Assembly (NCBI RefSeq): GCF_035825295.1
Contig: NZ_JAYMGI010000002.1
Location: 2,830,001 to 2,894,000 of the forward strand
Source of the DNA: Actinacidiphila sp. DG2A-62
GTDB taxonomy: Bacteria; Actinomycetota; Actinomycetes; Streptomycetales; Streptomycetaceae
DNA: 64,000 nucleotides
Reading direction: 5' to 3'
Below are positions 36,751 through 45,724 of this stretch, piece after piece. The notes below the pieces were generated by a model, which saw only the letters and a list, made by a program, of their open reading frames with translations, made no database searches and had not been told where the DNA came from. The position numbers were made by a program, and so were the translations under genes. Within the stretch, counting starts at the first letter, position 1; each line of letters begins with the position of its first letter.

Positions 36751-38232
36751 TCAGCCGGTGTAGGCGTTGAACGCCCTGGCGAAGTCGCCGGCGCCCTGGG
36801 TGACGGAGCTGCAGGTGGCGCTGGCCCAGGTCTGGGCGCCGCCGTCGCACTGCTTGTCGCGGGTCGCCGACCACATCGACAGCCAGGCCAGGTGCTCGGA
36901 TGCGGCGAAGTCGGCGAGCTCGCGCGCGTCGGCGACGGTGAACGTCTCGGTGCTGACGTCGTTGACGCCGATCATCGGGGTGACCGCGATCTTCTTCCAC
37001 GCGTCGGCGTCGGAGATCCCGAGCACGCTCTTGACCTGCGCCTGGGTCGCGGTGGCGCCGTCGATGGCGTACTGGCCCATGTCGCCGGTGAACGAGGAGC
37101 CGTAGTCCATCGCCATGATGTTGACGGCGTGGATGGCGACGCCGTTGCTCTTGGCGCTGCTGAGCAGGTTGATGCCGTCCTGGGTCAGGCCGGTCGGCAT
37201 CGCGGGCAGCGTGAAGGAGACCTCCAGGCCGCTGTGGCTCTTCTGCAGCTGCGCGACGGCCTGCGCGCGGCGGGTGTTGGCGGCGGCGTCCGGCAGCGCC
37301 GCGCCCTCGATGTCGAAGTCGACCTTGGTGAGCTTGTACTGGTCGACGACCTTGCCGTACGCGGCGGCGAGGTCGGTGGCCGAGGAGCAGGCGGCGGCCA
37401 GTTCGGTGCCGTTGGCGCCACCGAAGGACACCCGGACGTCGCCGCCGGCCGAGCGCACGGCGCCGATCTGCGCGGCCACCGCGTCGCCGCCCAGGTCGCT
37501 GACGCCGCCCCACTTGGGGGTGCAGCCGCCGCCGGCCGTCACGAACGCGAGGTTGAACTGCTTGACGCCGTCGGCCTTCATCGCGCCGGTCAGGTCGTAG
37601 GCCGGGTAGAGCGAGGTGTCGACGTACGGCGAGAAGCCGCCGGAGGCGCTCGAACCGGAACCGGTGCCGGTGGAACCGGTGGGGGTGGGGGCGGGCGTGC
37701 CGGTGGGCTGCTGTGTGGGCTGCGCCGGGCTGGTGGCGGGCGGCGGGGTCGGCGTGGCGGTCTGCGTGGGGCGCCCGGTGGGCGTGGGCGTCGGGCCGTC
37801 GTCCACCGAGCACTTGGCGTTGTCGATCATGCAGTGCACGGGGTCGGCCGCCTTGGCGGACGCCTTGGTGACGAAGCCGACCTCGACGGTGGCGCCCGGC
37901 GCGATCTTCGCGTTCCAGCCGGCCGGCTTCACCGTGACGGTCTGCCCCGAGACGGTGTAGTCGCCGTTCCACAGCGAGCTGATCGAGGTGCCGGCCGGCA
38001 GGTCGAAGGTGAGCGTCCAGCCGTCCAGGGTGCTGCCGGTGGAGTTGGTGATCACGTACTGGCCGGTGTAGCCGGTGGACCAGTCGCTGGTCTTGGAGTA
38101 GGCCGCCCCGACGGTCGCGGCGCTCGCGGAGCCGGCCAGGGCGACGGCCCCGCCGGCGATCGCCGCGGCGGCGACGATCGCTGCGCTCAGCTTGACCGTA
38201 CGGCCGGTGCGGCGACGGTGAGTGGATGCCAT
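36751..38232 (-). CDS. Secreted chitinase, CBM2-GH18
   Basis: This is a 493-residue exported chitinase. ATG 38232 begins a signal peptide (LSAAIVAAAAIAGGAVALAG, cleavage near ASAAT). The CBM2 module (VGAAYSKTSDWSTGYTGQYV, SLWNGDYTVSGQTVTVKP) is followed by a long Pro/Thr linker and a GH18 barrel. The barrel has the SFGGANGTE strand and the catalytic motif KVDFDIEGAAL, matching DxxDxDxE with the acid Glu present. The last part includes VNIMAMDYGSSFTGDMGQYA. No CebR box was found upstream, so chitin rather than cellulose control is likely. It cooperates with the GH20 hexosaminidase. Confidence 0.92.
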   Translation of the reverse strand: MASTHRRRTGRTVKLSAAIVAAAAIAGGAVALAGSASAATVGAAYSKTSDWSTGYTGQYVITNSTGSTLDGWTLTFDLPAGTSISSLWNGDYTVSGQTVTVKPAGWNAKIAPGATVEVGFVTKASAKAADPVHCMIDNAKCSVDDGPTPTPTGRPTQTATPTPPPATSPAQPTQQPTGTPAPTPTGSTGTGSGSSASGGFSPYVDTSLYPAYDLTGAMKADGVKQFNLAFVTAGGGCTPKWGGVSDLGGDAVAAQIGAVRSAGGDVRVSFGGANGTELAAACSSATDLAAAYGKVVDQYKLTKVDFDIEGAALPDAAANTRRAQAVAQLQKSHSGLEVSFTLPAMPTGLTQDGINLLSSAKSNGVAIHAVNIMAMDYGSSFTGDMGQYAIDGATATQAQVKSVLGISDADAWKKIAVTPMIGVNDVSTETFTVADARELADFAASEHLAWLSMWSATRDKQCDGGAQTWASATCSSVTQGAGDFARAFNAYTG

Positions 38233-38479
38233 GTGCTGCCTGCCTCAGACGCGGTGTGCGGCGGGACCCGGTGGGGTCCCCGTGGGGTGCACACGCACGC
38301 TAGCGGCCGGGATCCGGGCAAAAGCCCTGTTCAGGGCGGCGGGACCGGTTCTTATGGCGGGCTTAAGGACGGCGAAGGAAGCGCTTAAAGCTCCGGCGCG
38401 GCGGCAGCTCCGGGGCGCGGCGGCAGTTCCCGCGCGGGCCCGGCAGGCGTGCGGCGGGCCGGGCGCGGCGGTGGGTGGG

Positions 38480-39190
38480 TCAGCCCTGCCGGGAGGAGTC
38501 GAGGTGGGCGAAGACCACGACGTTGTCCTTGTAGTCCTGCTTGGCGTGGTCGAAGGTCCCGCCGCAGGTGATGATGCGCAGTTCGGCGTCCGGGGTGTCG
38601 CCGTAGACCTGCTGGTCGGGGAAGGCGTTCTTGGAGAACGTCTGCACCGAGTCGACCTTGAAGGTGGCGACGACGCCGTCCGCTCTGGTGATGTCGGCGG
38701 TGGCGCCCGGCTTGAGCAGCGAGAGCAGCAGGAACACCGCGGGCCCGGTCTTCGTGTCGACGTGCCCGGCCACGATCGCGCTGCCGCGCTGGCCCGGCAT
38801 GGGGCCGTCGGCGTAGTACCCGGCGAGGTTGCTGTCGTCCTCGGGCGGCGGTTGCAGCCGGCCGTCCGAGCCGAGGGTCAGCGGGACGAAGGGGGCGTTG
38901 ACGCCGATCGAGGGGATCGACAGCCGGACCGGGACCGAGGGCGGCAGTACCGGGCCCTGTTCGGCCCGCGCCGTGGCGGCGGCCTGCGCGGAGGCGGCGG
39001 CCGACGCCTGCGCCTGGGGTTTGGCCGGGGCGGGGGCCGCGGGGGCGCCGAGCGCGGACTGCGAGGCGCCCGGGTTCAGCGAGTTGTAGACGAGCAGTGC
39101 GCCCAGAAGCGCCGCCCCGGCCGCCCACTTCAGGCCGCGCGCTTTCGGGCTGCGGGCCGGCTGCTCGGGCTCCGCGGTGTCCTGCGTCAT
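38480..39190 (-). CDS. Class F sortase
   Basis: This is a 236-residue membrane-anchored transpeptidase. A single N-terminal membrane helix (WAAGAALLGALLVYN) is followed by an Ala/Gln-rich stalk and the sortase barrel: RLSIPSIGVNAPFVPL, catalytic His in IVAGHVDTKTGPAVFLLL, catalytic Cys in LRIITCGGTFDHAKQDYKDN. ATG 39190 has GAGGAGAGGAAG upstream. Class F sortases of actinobacteria attach surface proteins to peptidoglycan; substrates are mostly undefined. The gene just upstream encodes a small protein with a sortase-substrate-like tail. Confidence 0.92.
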   Translation of the reverse strand: MTQDTAEPEQPARSPKARGLKWAAGAALLGALLVYNSLNPGASQSALGAPAAPAPAKPQAQASAAASAQAAATARAEQGPVLPPSVPVRLSIPSIGVNAPFVPLTLGSDGRLQPPPEDDSNLAGYYADGPMPGQRGSAIVAGHVDTKTGPAVFLLLSLLKPGATADITRADGVVATFKVDSVQTFSKNAFPDQQVYGDTPDAELRIITCGGTFDHAKQDYKDNVVVFAHLDSSRQG

Positions 39191-39245
39191 GGCGCTTCCT
39201 CTCCTCCTCTGCGTCCGCACCGGCTCGGGGCCGTCTGGCCCCCGA

Positions 39246-39280
39246 GGGGCGCGGGGAACGGACCGCGTTCCCCGCGCCCC
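39246..39280. terminator. Perfect 15-bp hairpin, related to a dispersed repeat
   Basis: GGGGCGCGGGGAACG (39246-39260) pairs exactly with CGTTCCCCGCGCCCC (39266-39280). It lies between the small surface-protein gene and the sortase gene on the same strand and can act as terminator or attenuator. Its arm is the same GTTCCCCGCGCCCC core that recurs in the 85-bp array near 56.5 kb. Confidence 0.8.
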
Positions 39281-39352
39281 TGACATCGACGCCCGGCGCC
39301 GGCCGGCGCCGGGGCCTGGGCCCCGGGGCGCTGACCGGCTCGGCGCTCGGCG

Positions 39353-39724
39353 TCAGGCCGGCGTCGGGGCCGAGGCGGTGCGGCGGCGCAGGAGGTACGC
39401 GCCGGCGCCGAGGCCGCCGAGCAGCAGCACGCCGCCCGCGGCGAGGCCGCCGCCGGTGGCCAGGGACATGCCGCCGCCGCCGGTGTGCATGCCGCCGTGC
39501 GGGCGCTGACCCTCCCAGCCCGGGTCGCCGCCCTCCTCGCTCTTCTGCCACCCGCCGTTGTCACCGCCGTGCTCGGCGGCCCAGCCCGAGCTGTCGGTGG
39601 ACGTGGTCTTCGGCCCGCTCGGGTCGTACGCGTCGATCGCGCCGGTGGCGTGGGCGGCCGGAGCGGCGATGACGAGGCAGCCGGTGAGGGCAGCACCGGC
39701 CAGCAGGGAGCGCGCAGTACGCAT
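39353..39724 (-). CDS. Small exported protein with C-terminal membrane anchor
   Basis: This is a 123-residue protein: signal peptide (MRTARSLLAGAALTGCLVIA, cleavage near AHAT), a Gly/Asp/Trp-containing hydrophilic middle (WAAEHGGDNGGWQKSEEG), then a hydrophobic helix (GLAAGGVLLLGGLGAGAYLL) and the charged tail RRRTASAPTPA. This is the layout of a sortase substrate, but no LPXTG or LAXTG is visible before the helix. ATG 39724 follows GGAAGGACG. Placed directly upstream of the class F sortase. I do not recognise a biochemical function. Confidence 0.82.
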   Translation of the reverse strand: MRTARSLLAGAALTGCLVIAAPAAHATGAIDAYDPSGPKTTSTDSSGWAAEHGGDNGGWQKSEEGGDPGWEGQRPHGGMHTGGGGMSLATGGGLAAGGVLLLGGLGAGAYLLRRRTASAPTPA

Positions 39725-40243
39725 GGGGACGTCCTTCCGTCGCGACGTGCGCCTGGCCGGCTTCGTACCGGCCAGGAAAAGCGCAGTGGCGACACGATCA
39801 CCGTCAGTCACACCCGCGCGGTCTGCCAGCGGAACGACGCACGAGGGTGGCGGCTTCGCCCCTTCGGGTGGCGCGGGCCGCCCGACGCCCCCTCGACTCC
39901 CCGGCCCCGGGCGGTCGCGGCGCCGGGTCGGCCCCGCCCGGTTCGCCGCGTCCCCGGGCCGCTCCCGGTCACCCGCTCGGCCCGGCCCGGCGGCGTGTGC
40001 GGCCTGTCGGCACACACAAGAGGGGCAATACGGGCGAAGCTGGGCGAACCACCGTCCGCGAGCGCCGCGGCGCCCGTGCGCACCGCGGTGTCCGTACGCA
40101 CCGCGCCGCCGCGGTCCCGACCGACCGCGCACGACCCTCACGACCCGCACGTCCGGCCCCACTCGCCCGATCCGCCCGACCCGCTGGACCGCACGACCCG
40201 CACGACCCGCACCCCGGCCCGCCCGCTTCGTCGAAAGGACGCC
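39725..40243. other. Intergenic region before the multicopper oxidase
   Basis: This region of 519 bases separates the divergent small surface-protein and oxidase genes. It is GC-rich with short CGCACGACC-like repeats near 40190 and a weak hairpin GTGTGC/GCACAC near 39990. No gene or clear promoter was recognised. Confidence 0.45.
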
Positions 40244-41425
40244 ATGGCCACGGACCCCGCACGTCCCGCGCACAATGACCGCACCTCCCGGGGGCGCCGC
40301 TCGCTGCTGCGGGCGCTGACCGGCGGGGGCGCGGCGGCGGCGCTGTCGCTCTCCGCGAGCCCGCGCGCGACCGCCGCGGCGGACTCCGCGCCGGGGTCGG
40401 CCCCGGCGGGCGCCGCGGGCCTCGACCCGTTCGCGGCCGACGGCTTCCGGCCCAGCGGCCGGGTGCGCGAATACTGGCTGCAGGCCGACTCGTTCGCGCT
40501 CAACCTGGTGCCCAGCGGGCGCGACGCGATGACCGGCATGACGTTCACCGCCGACCAGACGACGTATCAGGCGATCGGCTACCGCGCGTACACCCCGGGC
40601 TGGGAGCAGCCGCTGCCCGGCGACGAGGGGCCCGACGGCATCGGCCCCAACGCCGGGGTGCCGGGCCCGGTGCTGCGCGGCGAGGTGGGCGACGTGATCC
40701 GCGTGCACTTCCGGAACAACGACACGCACTACAAGTGGCCGCACAGCATCCACCCGCACGGCGTGCGGTACACGCCGGAGAACGACGGGGCGTGGATGGC
40801 CGACGATCCCGAGGCGCCGGGGACGGCGGTCGCGCCCGGGGAGAGCCACACGTACGAGTGGACCTGTGTGCCGCAGTCGGTGGGCAGTTGGCCCTACCAC
40901 GACCACGCGGCGCCCCAGGCGGTCCCGCACGCCGGGTCCGCGCCGCCGCCGGCCGGCGGGTCGCACTCCGAGGCGCTCGTGCCGGGCGGGCCGGTGATGG
41001 AGATCGGCGCGGAGCTGGGGCTGTTCGGCATGATCGCGGTGACGGACGCGGCGACGCCCCGGGTGGACCGGGAGTTCGTGCTCTTCTTCCACGACCTGTC
41101 CGCGGCGGACGCGCCGCAGCTGAAGCAGGACCTGTCGTTGTGCAACGGCGGCGCGTTCGTGGACAACGCGCCGACGTTCACGGCGCGGGCGGGTGAGCGG
41201 GTGCGGTGGCGGGTGAGTTCGCTCGGCAACTCCTTCCACGTCTTCCACGTCCACGGGCACCGCTGGCGCTCGGCGGACGGGTGGGTCGACTCGCAGGTGC
41301 TCGGGCCGGCGACGACGCTCACGGTGGAGTACCGCGAGGACAATCCCGGCGACTGGATCTACCACTGCCATCTGCCGGGGCACATGATGCGCGGCATGAC
41401 GGGCCGCTATCGCGTCACCCCGTAG
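40244..41425 (+). CDS. Tat-exported multicopper oxidase (laccase-like)
   Basis: This is a 393-residue oxidase. The twin-arginine signal is RGRRSLLRALTGGGAAAALS. Copper ligands appear in order: HSIHPHG, WPYHDHA, FHVFHVHGHRW and the T1/T3 motif HCHLPGHMMRGM, so the enzyme should be active. Two cupredoxin blocks fit a compact two-domain laccase or copper oxidase. ATG 40244 has GAAAGGAC upstream. It ends just before the convergent polyketide hydroxylase gene. It may oxidise phenolics, including lignin-derived compounds or the neighbouring pigment (inference only). Confidence 0.9.
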   Translation: MATDPARPAHNDRTSRGRRSLLRALTGGGAAAALSLSASPRATAAADSAPGSAPAGAAGLDPFAADGFRPSGRVREYWLQADSFALNLVPSGRDAMTGMTFTADQTTYQAIGYRAYTPGWEQPLPGDEGPDGIGPNAGVPGPVLRGEVGDVIRVHFRNNDTHYKWPHSIHPHGVRYTPENDGAWMADDPEAPGTAVAPGESHTYEWTCVPQSVGSWPYHDHAAPQAVPHAGSAPPPAGGSHSEALVPGGPVMEIGAELGLFGMIAVTDAATPRVDREFVLFFHDLSAADAPQLKQDLSLCNGGAFVDNAPTFTARAGERVRWRVSSLGNSFHVFHVHGHRWRSADGWVDSQVLGPATTLTVEYREDNPGDWIYHCHLPGHMMRGMTGRYRVTP

Positions 41426-41492
41426 CGGGCCTCCCCGCGCCGGCCTCGCGCCGGGCGACGCCCGGGGCCGCGCCCGTTCCGCGCCGGCTCGG

Positions 41493-41528
41493 CGCCGGGC
41501 GTGTCTTTCGGGGGCGCGGCGCCCGGCG
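41493..41528. terminator. Terminator between oxidase and FAD hydroxylase genes
   Basis: CGCCGGGCG (41493-41501) pairs with CGCCCGGCG (41520-41528) in the gap between convergent stops; the right arm abuts the hydroxylase stop codon. Confidence 0.6.
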
Positions 41529-43489
41529 TCAGGGGAGGCGGAAGGCCGCGCGGAGGGCGGATTCCAGGGCGGCCCTGGGGTCGTCCGCGGCGCCGTTCGC
41601 CGACCAGGCGACGAAGCCGTCGGGGCGGACCAGGACGCAGCCCTCGTCCGTGACGCCGTGGAGCGCGGCCCAGTCGGCCGGCGCACCCGGACCCGCGGTG
41701 CGCGAGCCCTCCGGGGCCGGCGCGCCCGGACCCGCCGGGCGCGAGCCCTCCGCCGATGGCGCAACCCCACCCGCCGGGCGGGCGTTCTCCGTGGACGGCG
41801 CGCCCTCGCTCGCCGGGGCCGCGTTCCCCGGGGCCGGGGCGGGCGGAGCGGTGGGGTGCAGGTCGCGGGCGATGACGTAGGAGGTCAGGGGGACGCCGGT
41901 GGTGGCGGCGGCGCGCCGGGCCGCGTCGTGCCACGCGGCGCCCCGCGGCCCGCAGAGGAGGACCGGTGCGGTCTCGTACAGGTCGAGGGTGGAGAGGACC
42001 TGCCCGGAGCCGTCCCCGCGGCGCAGCCACATGTGCGGGGCGCGGCCCCCGACCCGGGCGACCGGGCGGAACTCGTCGGGCACGACGGGGGCCGCCGGGT
42101 CCGCGCCGTGCACCGCGCCGCCCTCGCCGTACCCGTAGCCGAGGACGACCGCGAGCATCCCTCCCCCGGGGCCTCGCCCGGGAGGCGCCCCCAGCGGCCC
42201 GCCGGCGCCGCCGCCGATGCCGACGTCGTAGCCCGGGTGGCGGTGCTCCGCGGAACGCGCCGAGGCCCGCGCCCCGGTGGCCAGCGCGACGGGCCGCCGC
42301 TCGGCGTCGTAGGTGTCGAGCAGCCCCGGCCCGGCCCATCCCGCGAGGACCGCCGCGAGCTTCCACGCGAGGTTGTGCGCGTCCTGGATGCCGGTGTTGG
42401 AGCCGAACGCCCCGGTCGGCGACATCTCGTGCGCGCTGTCGCCGGCCAGCAGCACGCGCCCGTCGCGGTACGCCGCCGCGGTGCGCTCGGCCGCGTGCCA
42501 GGGGGCCTTCCCGGTGATCTCGACGTCGAGCCCGGGCACCCCGGTGGCGGTGCGGATCAGCTCGGCGCAGCGCTCGTCGGTGAAGTCCTCCAGCGTCTCG
42601 CCGTCGTCGGGCCGCCAGGGCGCGTGGAAGACCCAGTCCTGCGCGTTGTCGACGGGCAGCAGCGCGCCGGGACTCGCCGGGTTGGTCAGGTAGCAGACGA
42701 TGAACCTGCGGTCGCCGACCGCGTCGGCCAGCGCCTTGGCCCGGAACGTGATGCTGACGTTGTGGAACAGCTCGCCGGGCCCGGTCATCGCGATGCCGAG
42801 CCGTTCGCGCACGGGGCTGCGCGGGCCGTCCGCGGCGATCAGGTAGTCGGCCCGCACGGTGCGCTCGGCCCCGGTCTCCCGGTCGCGCAGCAGCGCGCTG
42901 ACGCCCTCGCCGTCCTGCGCGCAGTCCACGAGCTCGACGCCGAAGCGGATGTCGCCGCCGAGGTCGCGCGCGGCGTCCAACAGCACCGGCTCCAGGTCGT
43001 TCTGGCTGCACAGGCACCACCCGGACGGGCTGATCGCGGCCAGCCGGTTCCCGGGGTCGATCTGCCGGAACAGCCACTCCTGCTCCGCGCCGGTGAGGGT
43101 GTCGGCCTGGAGGATGCCGTGGTTGCCGGCCAGCACCGAGGCGGCCTCGCGGATCGCCGGCTCGACCCCGGCGGTGCGGAACAGCTCCATCGTCCGGACG
43201 TTGTTCCCCCGGCCGCGCGGGTGGTGGAGGTGCGCGCGTGCCGCTCCACCAGCAGGTGCGGCACGCCGAGCCGGCCGAGGAACACCGAGGCGGACAGGCC
43301 GACGAGCGAGCCGCCGACGATCAGCACCGGCACCCGCTCGCCGCCCTCCGGGCGCGGGCCCGGGCCGCCGCCCGGCGGAATGCTCCCGGTGCGGGCGGTC
43401 CCGGCGCGGGCGGTCCCGCCCGGTGGGTCGGGCGCGGGGCCGGTTCCGCGGTCGGGCGACGGGGAGCGGTGGTCGGGGTGGCGCGTCAT
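41529..43489 (-). CDS. whiE-ORFVIII: FAD-dependent aromatic polyketide hydroxylase (whiE ORFVIII-like), with one-base frameshift
   Basis: After adding one base this is a 653-residue group A flavin monooxygenase. ATG 43489 has GGAGGACC upstream. Motifs: dinucleotide fold VLIVGGSLVGLSASVFLGRL, then RGNNVRTMELFRTAGVE, DGPRSPVRERLGI and RVLLAGDSAHEMSPTGAFGS (FAD ribityl site). The frame breaks near the GGG run 43219-43221 (plus-strand), between HARTST and HPRGRGNN. The thioredoxin-like C-terminal region carries a 13-residue repeat, three copies, before ADWAALHG. It is divergent from the type II PKS genes, exactly as in the S. coelicolor whiE locus, where ORFVIII modifies the spore pigment. Confidence 0.9.
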
Positions 43490-43694
43490 GGGGGTCCTCC
43501 AAGGACGGGGACGAGCGGTGCGCGATGTGTGTTCCCGCTCGGGCCGCCCGGCGGAGCCGGTTCGCCGGGGCTTCACTCGGCCGCCTCACGCGCCGTGCGC
43601 GTCGTCGTGCTTTACGTGAGCATTACGTCATACCGGGCTCGCCGAACGCATATGCGGACGGCAACCCGTCCCGCACCTGCGAGAGGACCCTCCC

Positions 43695-44893
43695 GTGACC
43701 ACCCTCGACGACCGGAGTATCCCGCCGTCCTCCACGGACGCGGCGACCGCCGCGTACCGCGTCCCGACCACGAACGCCCGCCTGCGGGTGGTGCTGCTGC
43801 TGGACGTCCTCGACGGCAAGCAGCAGGACTTCCTGGCCGCCTACGAGCAGATCCGCCACCAGGTGGCGGCCGTGCCGGGCCACATCAGCGACCAGCTGTG
43901 CCAGTCGCTCGGCAACTCCTCGCAGTGGCTGATCACCAGCGAGTGGGAGAGCAGCGAGCCGTTCCTGGAGTGGGTGGAGAGCGCCGCGCACCGCGCGATG
44001 GTCGAGCCGCTGCACGACTGCGTGCGCGACACCACGAGCCTGCGCTATCTGATCGCCCGCGAGACGCCCGAGCCGGGCGGGCCCGCCCCGGACCGGCGGG
44101 GACGGGACGCACGGGACGCCTCCGCCGCCCCCCGGACCGGGGAGGCCGCGCAGACCGCTCAGGCCGGGAAGGGCGCGCAGACCGCTCAGGCCGGGAAGGC
44201 CGCGCAGACCGCTCAGGCCGCCGGGACCGACCCGGTGCCGGCCCCGCCGCTGTGCGTCGGCGGCGTCGTCCGGCACGCCATCACCTTCACCGTCCGGCCC
44301 GGCAGCGAGGAGGCCGTCGCCAAGCTGCTGTCGGACTACGAGTCCCCGCAGGCCCGCGTCGACGACACCACCCGGCTGCTGCGCACCTCGCTCTACATGG
44401 ACGGCAACCGCGTGGTGCGCGCCGTGGAGGTCGAGGGCGACCTCGGCAACGCGCTGCGGCACGTGGCCGCTCAGCCGCAGGTGCGCGCGGTGGAGGAGGC
44501 GATCAACCCCTACCTGGAGGAGGACCGCGACCTGACCGACGCGGGGTCCGCGCGCGCCTTCTTCGCCCGGGCGGCGCTGCCCGCGGTGGCGCACGTCGCC
44601 GCCGACCCGCAGGCCGGGCGGACGCCGGGGCTGGGCCGGCTGGCCTTCCTGCACCCGGTCGCCGCCGAGCAGGGCCCGGCCGAGGCGCGCCGGCTGTCCG
44701 CGCTGGACGCGGCGGACTGCGCGGACCCGGGCCGGCCGGTCGTCGCGGCCACCGTCTACCAGCGCGGCGAGGTGCTGGTGCGGCTGCTCGACGTGCAGGG
44801 GCCCGCGGACGCCGGGCAGTTGGCGCGCGGCGGCCGGCCGATGGCACTGCTCACCGACCGCTCGGCGGGCGGGGACCGGCGGCCGGCCCGTAG
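43695..44893 (+). CDS. whiE-ORFI: SchA/CurD-type protein (whiE ORFI-like), C-terminus probably frameshifted
   Basis: GTG/ATG region start at 43695 behind GAGAGGACC. Two antibiotic-monooxygenase-like (ferredoxin-fold) blocks are visible: [20 protein letters not shown]...[16 protein letters not shown] and [20 protein letters not shown]...[18 protein letters not shown] 9-residue repeat (AAQTAQAGK) lies between them. Read as given, the frame runs on past 44.9 kb through non-coding-looking sequence and 260 bases into the cupin gene, which is implausible. One missing base in the G-rich stretch about 44862-44873 would end the protein at TAG 44891-44893 (399 residues). Role in pigment assembly is unknown in the family. 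Confidence 0.78.
44145..44219 (+). repeat. 27-bp in-gene tandem repeat, 2.8 copies
   Basis: A 27-base unit beginning GCCGCGCAGACCGCTCAGG occurs at 44145, 44172 (one changed base) and 44199 (partial). It encodes AAQTAQAGK repeats in the linker of the SchA/CurD-type protein. Confidence 0.92.
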
Positions 44894-45235
44894 GACCGCG
44901 GGCGGCTCCGGCCGGACCTCCGCACCCGGACCCGCCGGCGCCACCGCTCCGGCCGGGTCTCCGCACCCGGACCCGCACCCGGACGCGGACCCGCCCGGAC
45001 CCGCACCCGGACGCGGACCTGCCCGGACCCGGACCCGCCGGCACCCGCTTGCCGCTCCGTACTCCTCCGCTCCCCTCCTCCCCCGACGGACCGCTCTCCG
45101 TCCGCTCCCCTCCGTCCGCCCCCTCCGCCCTCTCCGCTTCCCTCCCCGTACCTCCGTCCCCCACCGGGCCGATCGGCCGGCCCGCGCCGCGCCGACCGGA
45201 ACCTTCCACGTCCCCGATCCGGCCAAGGAGCCGTC

Positions 45236-45724
45236 ATGGCACAGCAGCAAGCACGCATCGTGCATCTCGACGAGACCGCCCCCAACCGTCGCCGCGGCGG
45301 CGACCTGCGGGCCGTGCTCACCCCCACCTCGACCGGCGCCACCAGCGGCTTCATGGGCATGGCGATCCTGCAGCCGGGCGAGCGGATCGGCGAGCACTAC
45401 CACCCGTACTCCGAGGAGTTCGTGTTCGTGGTCAGCGGCTCGCTGGAGGTCGACCTCGACGGGGTCACCCACCCGCTCCGGCCCGACCAGGGGCTGATGA
45501 TCCCGATCGACCAGCGGCACCGCTTCCGCAACGTCGGCGACACCGAGGCCCGGATGGTCTTCCACCTCGGCCCGCTCGCGCCCCGCCCGGAACTCGGCCA
45601 CGTCGACACCGAGGAGGAGCCCGGGGCCGGGCGCCCGCACGCCGGCAGTCGGGCGCACGACACCGCGGGGGGCGACGCGGCGGCCCCCGCCGTGCCCCCC
45701 GACCCCGCCGGGGCGCACGCATGA
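45236..45724 (+). CDS. whiE-ORFII: Cupin-domain polyketide protein (whiE ORFII-like)
   Basis: This is a 162-residue protein with one cupin barrel. The metal-binding motif 1 is [16 protein letters not shown] and motif 2 is [23 protein letters not shown] 45236 has AAGGAGCC upstream. The last 40 residues are Ala/Pro/Gly-rich. Cupins of this type are present in spore-pigment and related polyketide clusters and may help cyclise or stabilise the chain. The stop overlaps the ketosynthase start (ATGA). The 342 bases upstream, after the corrected ORFI end, are repetitive CCCGGACC-rich sequence without a gene. Confidence 0.9.
   Translation: MAQQQARIVHLDETAPNRRRGGDLRAVLTPTSTGATSGFMGMAILQPGERIGEHYHPYSEEFVFVVSGSLEVDLDGVTHPLRPDQGLMIPIDQRHRFRNVGDTEARMVFHLGPLAPRPELGHVDTEEEPGAGRPHAGSRAHDTAGGDAAAPAVPPDPAGAHA

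Noticed and set aside
39353..41770. 805-residue minus-strand frame over the oxidase gene
   Set aside because: Only the last 123 codons (from ATG 39724) have signal-peptide and anchor features; the remainder is the antisense of the multicopper oxidase.
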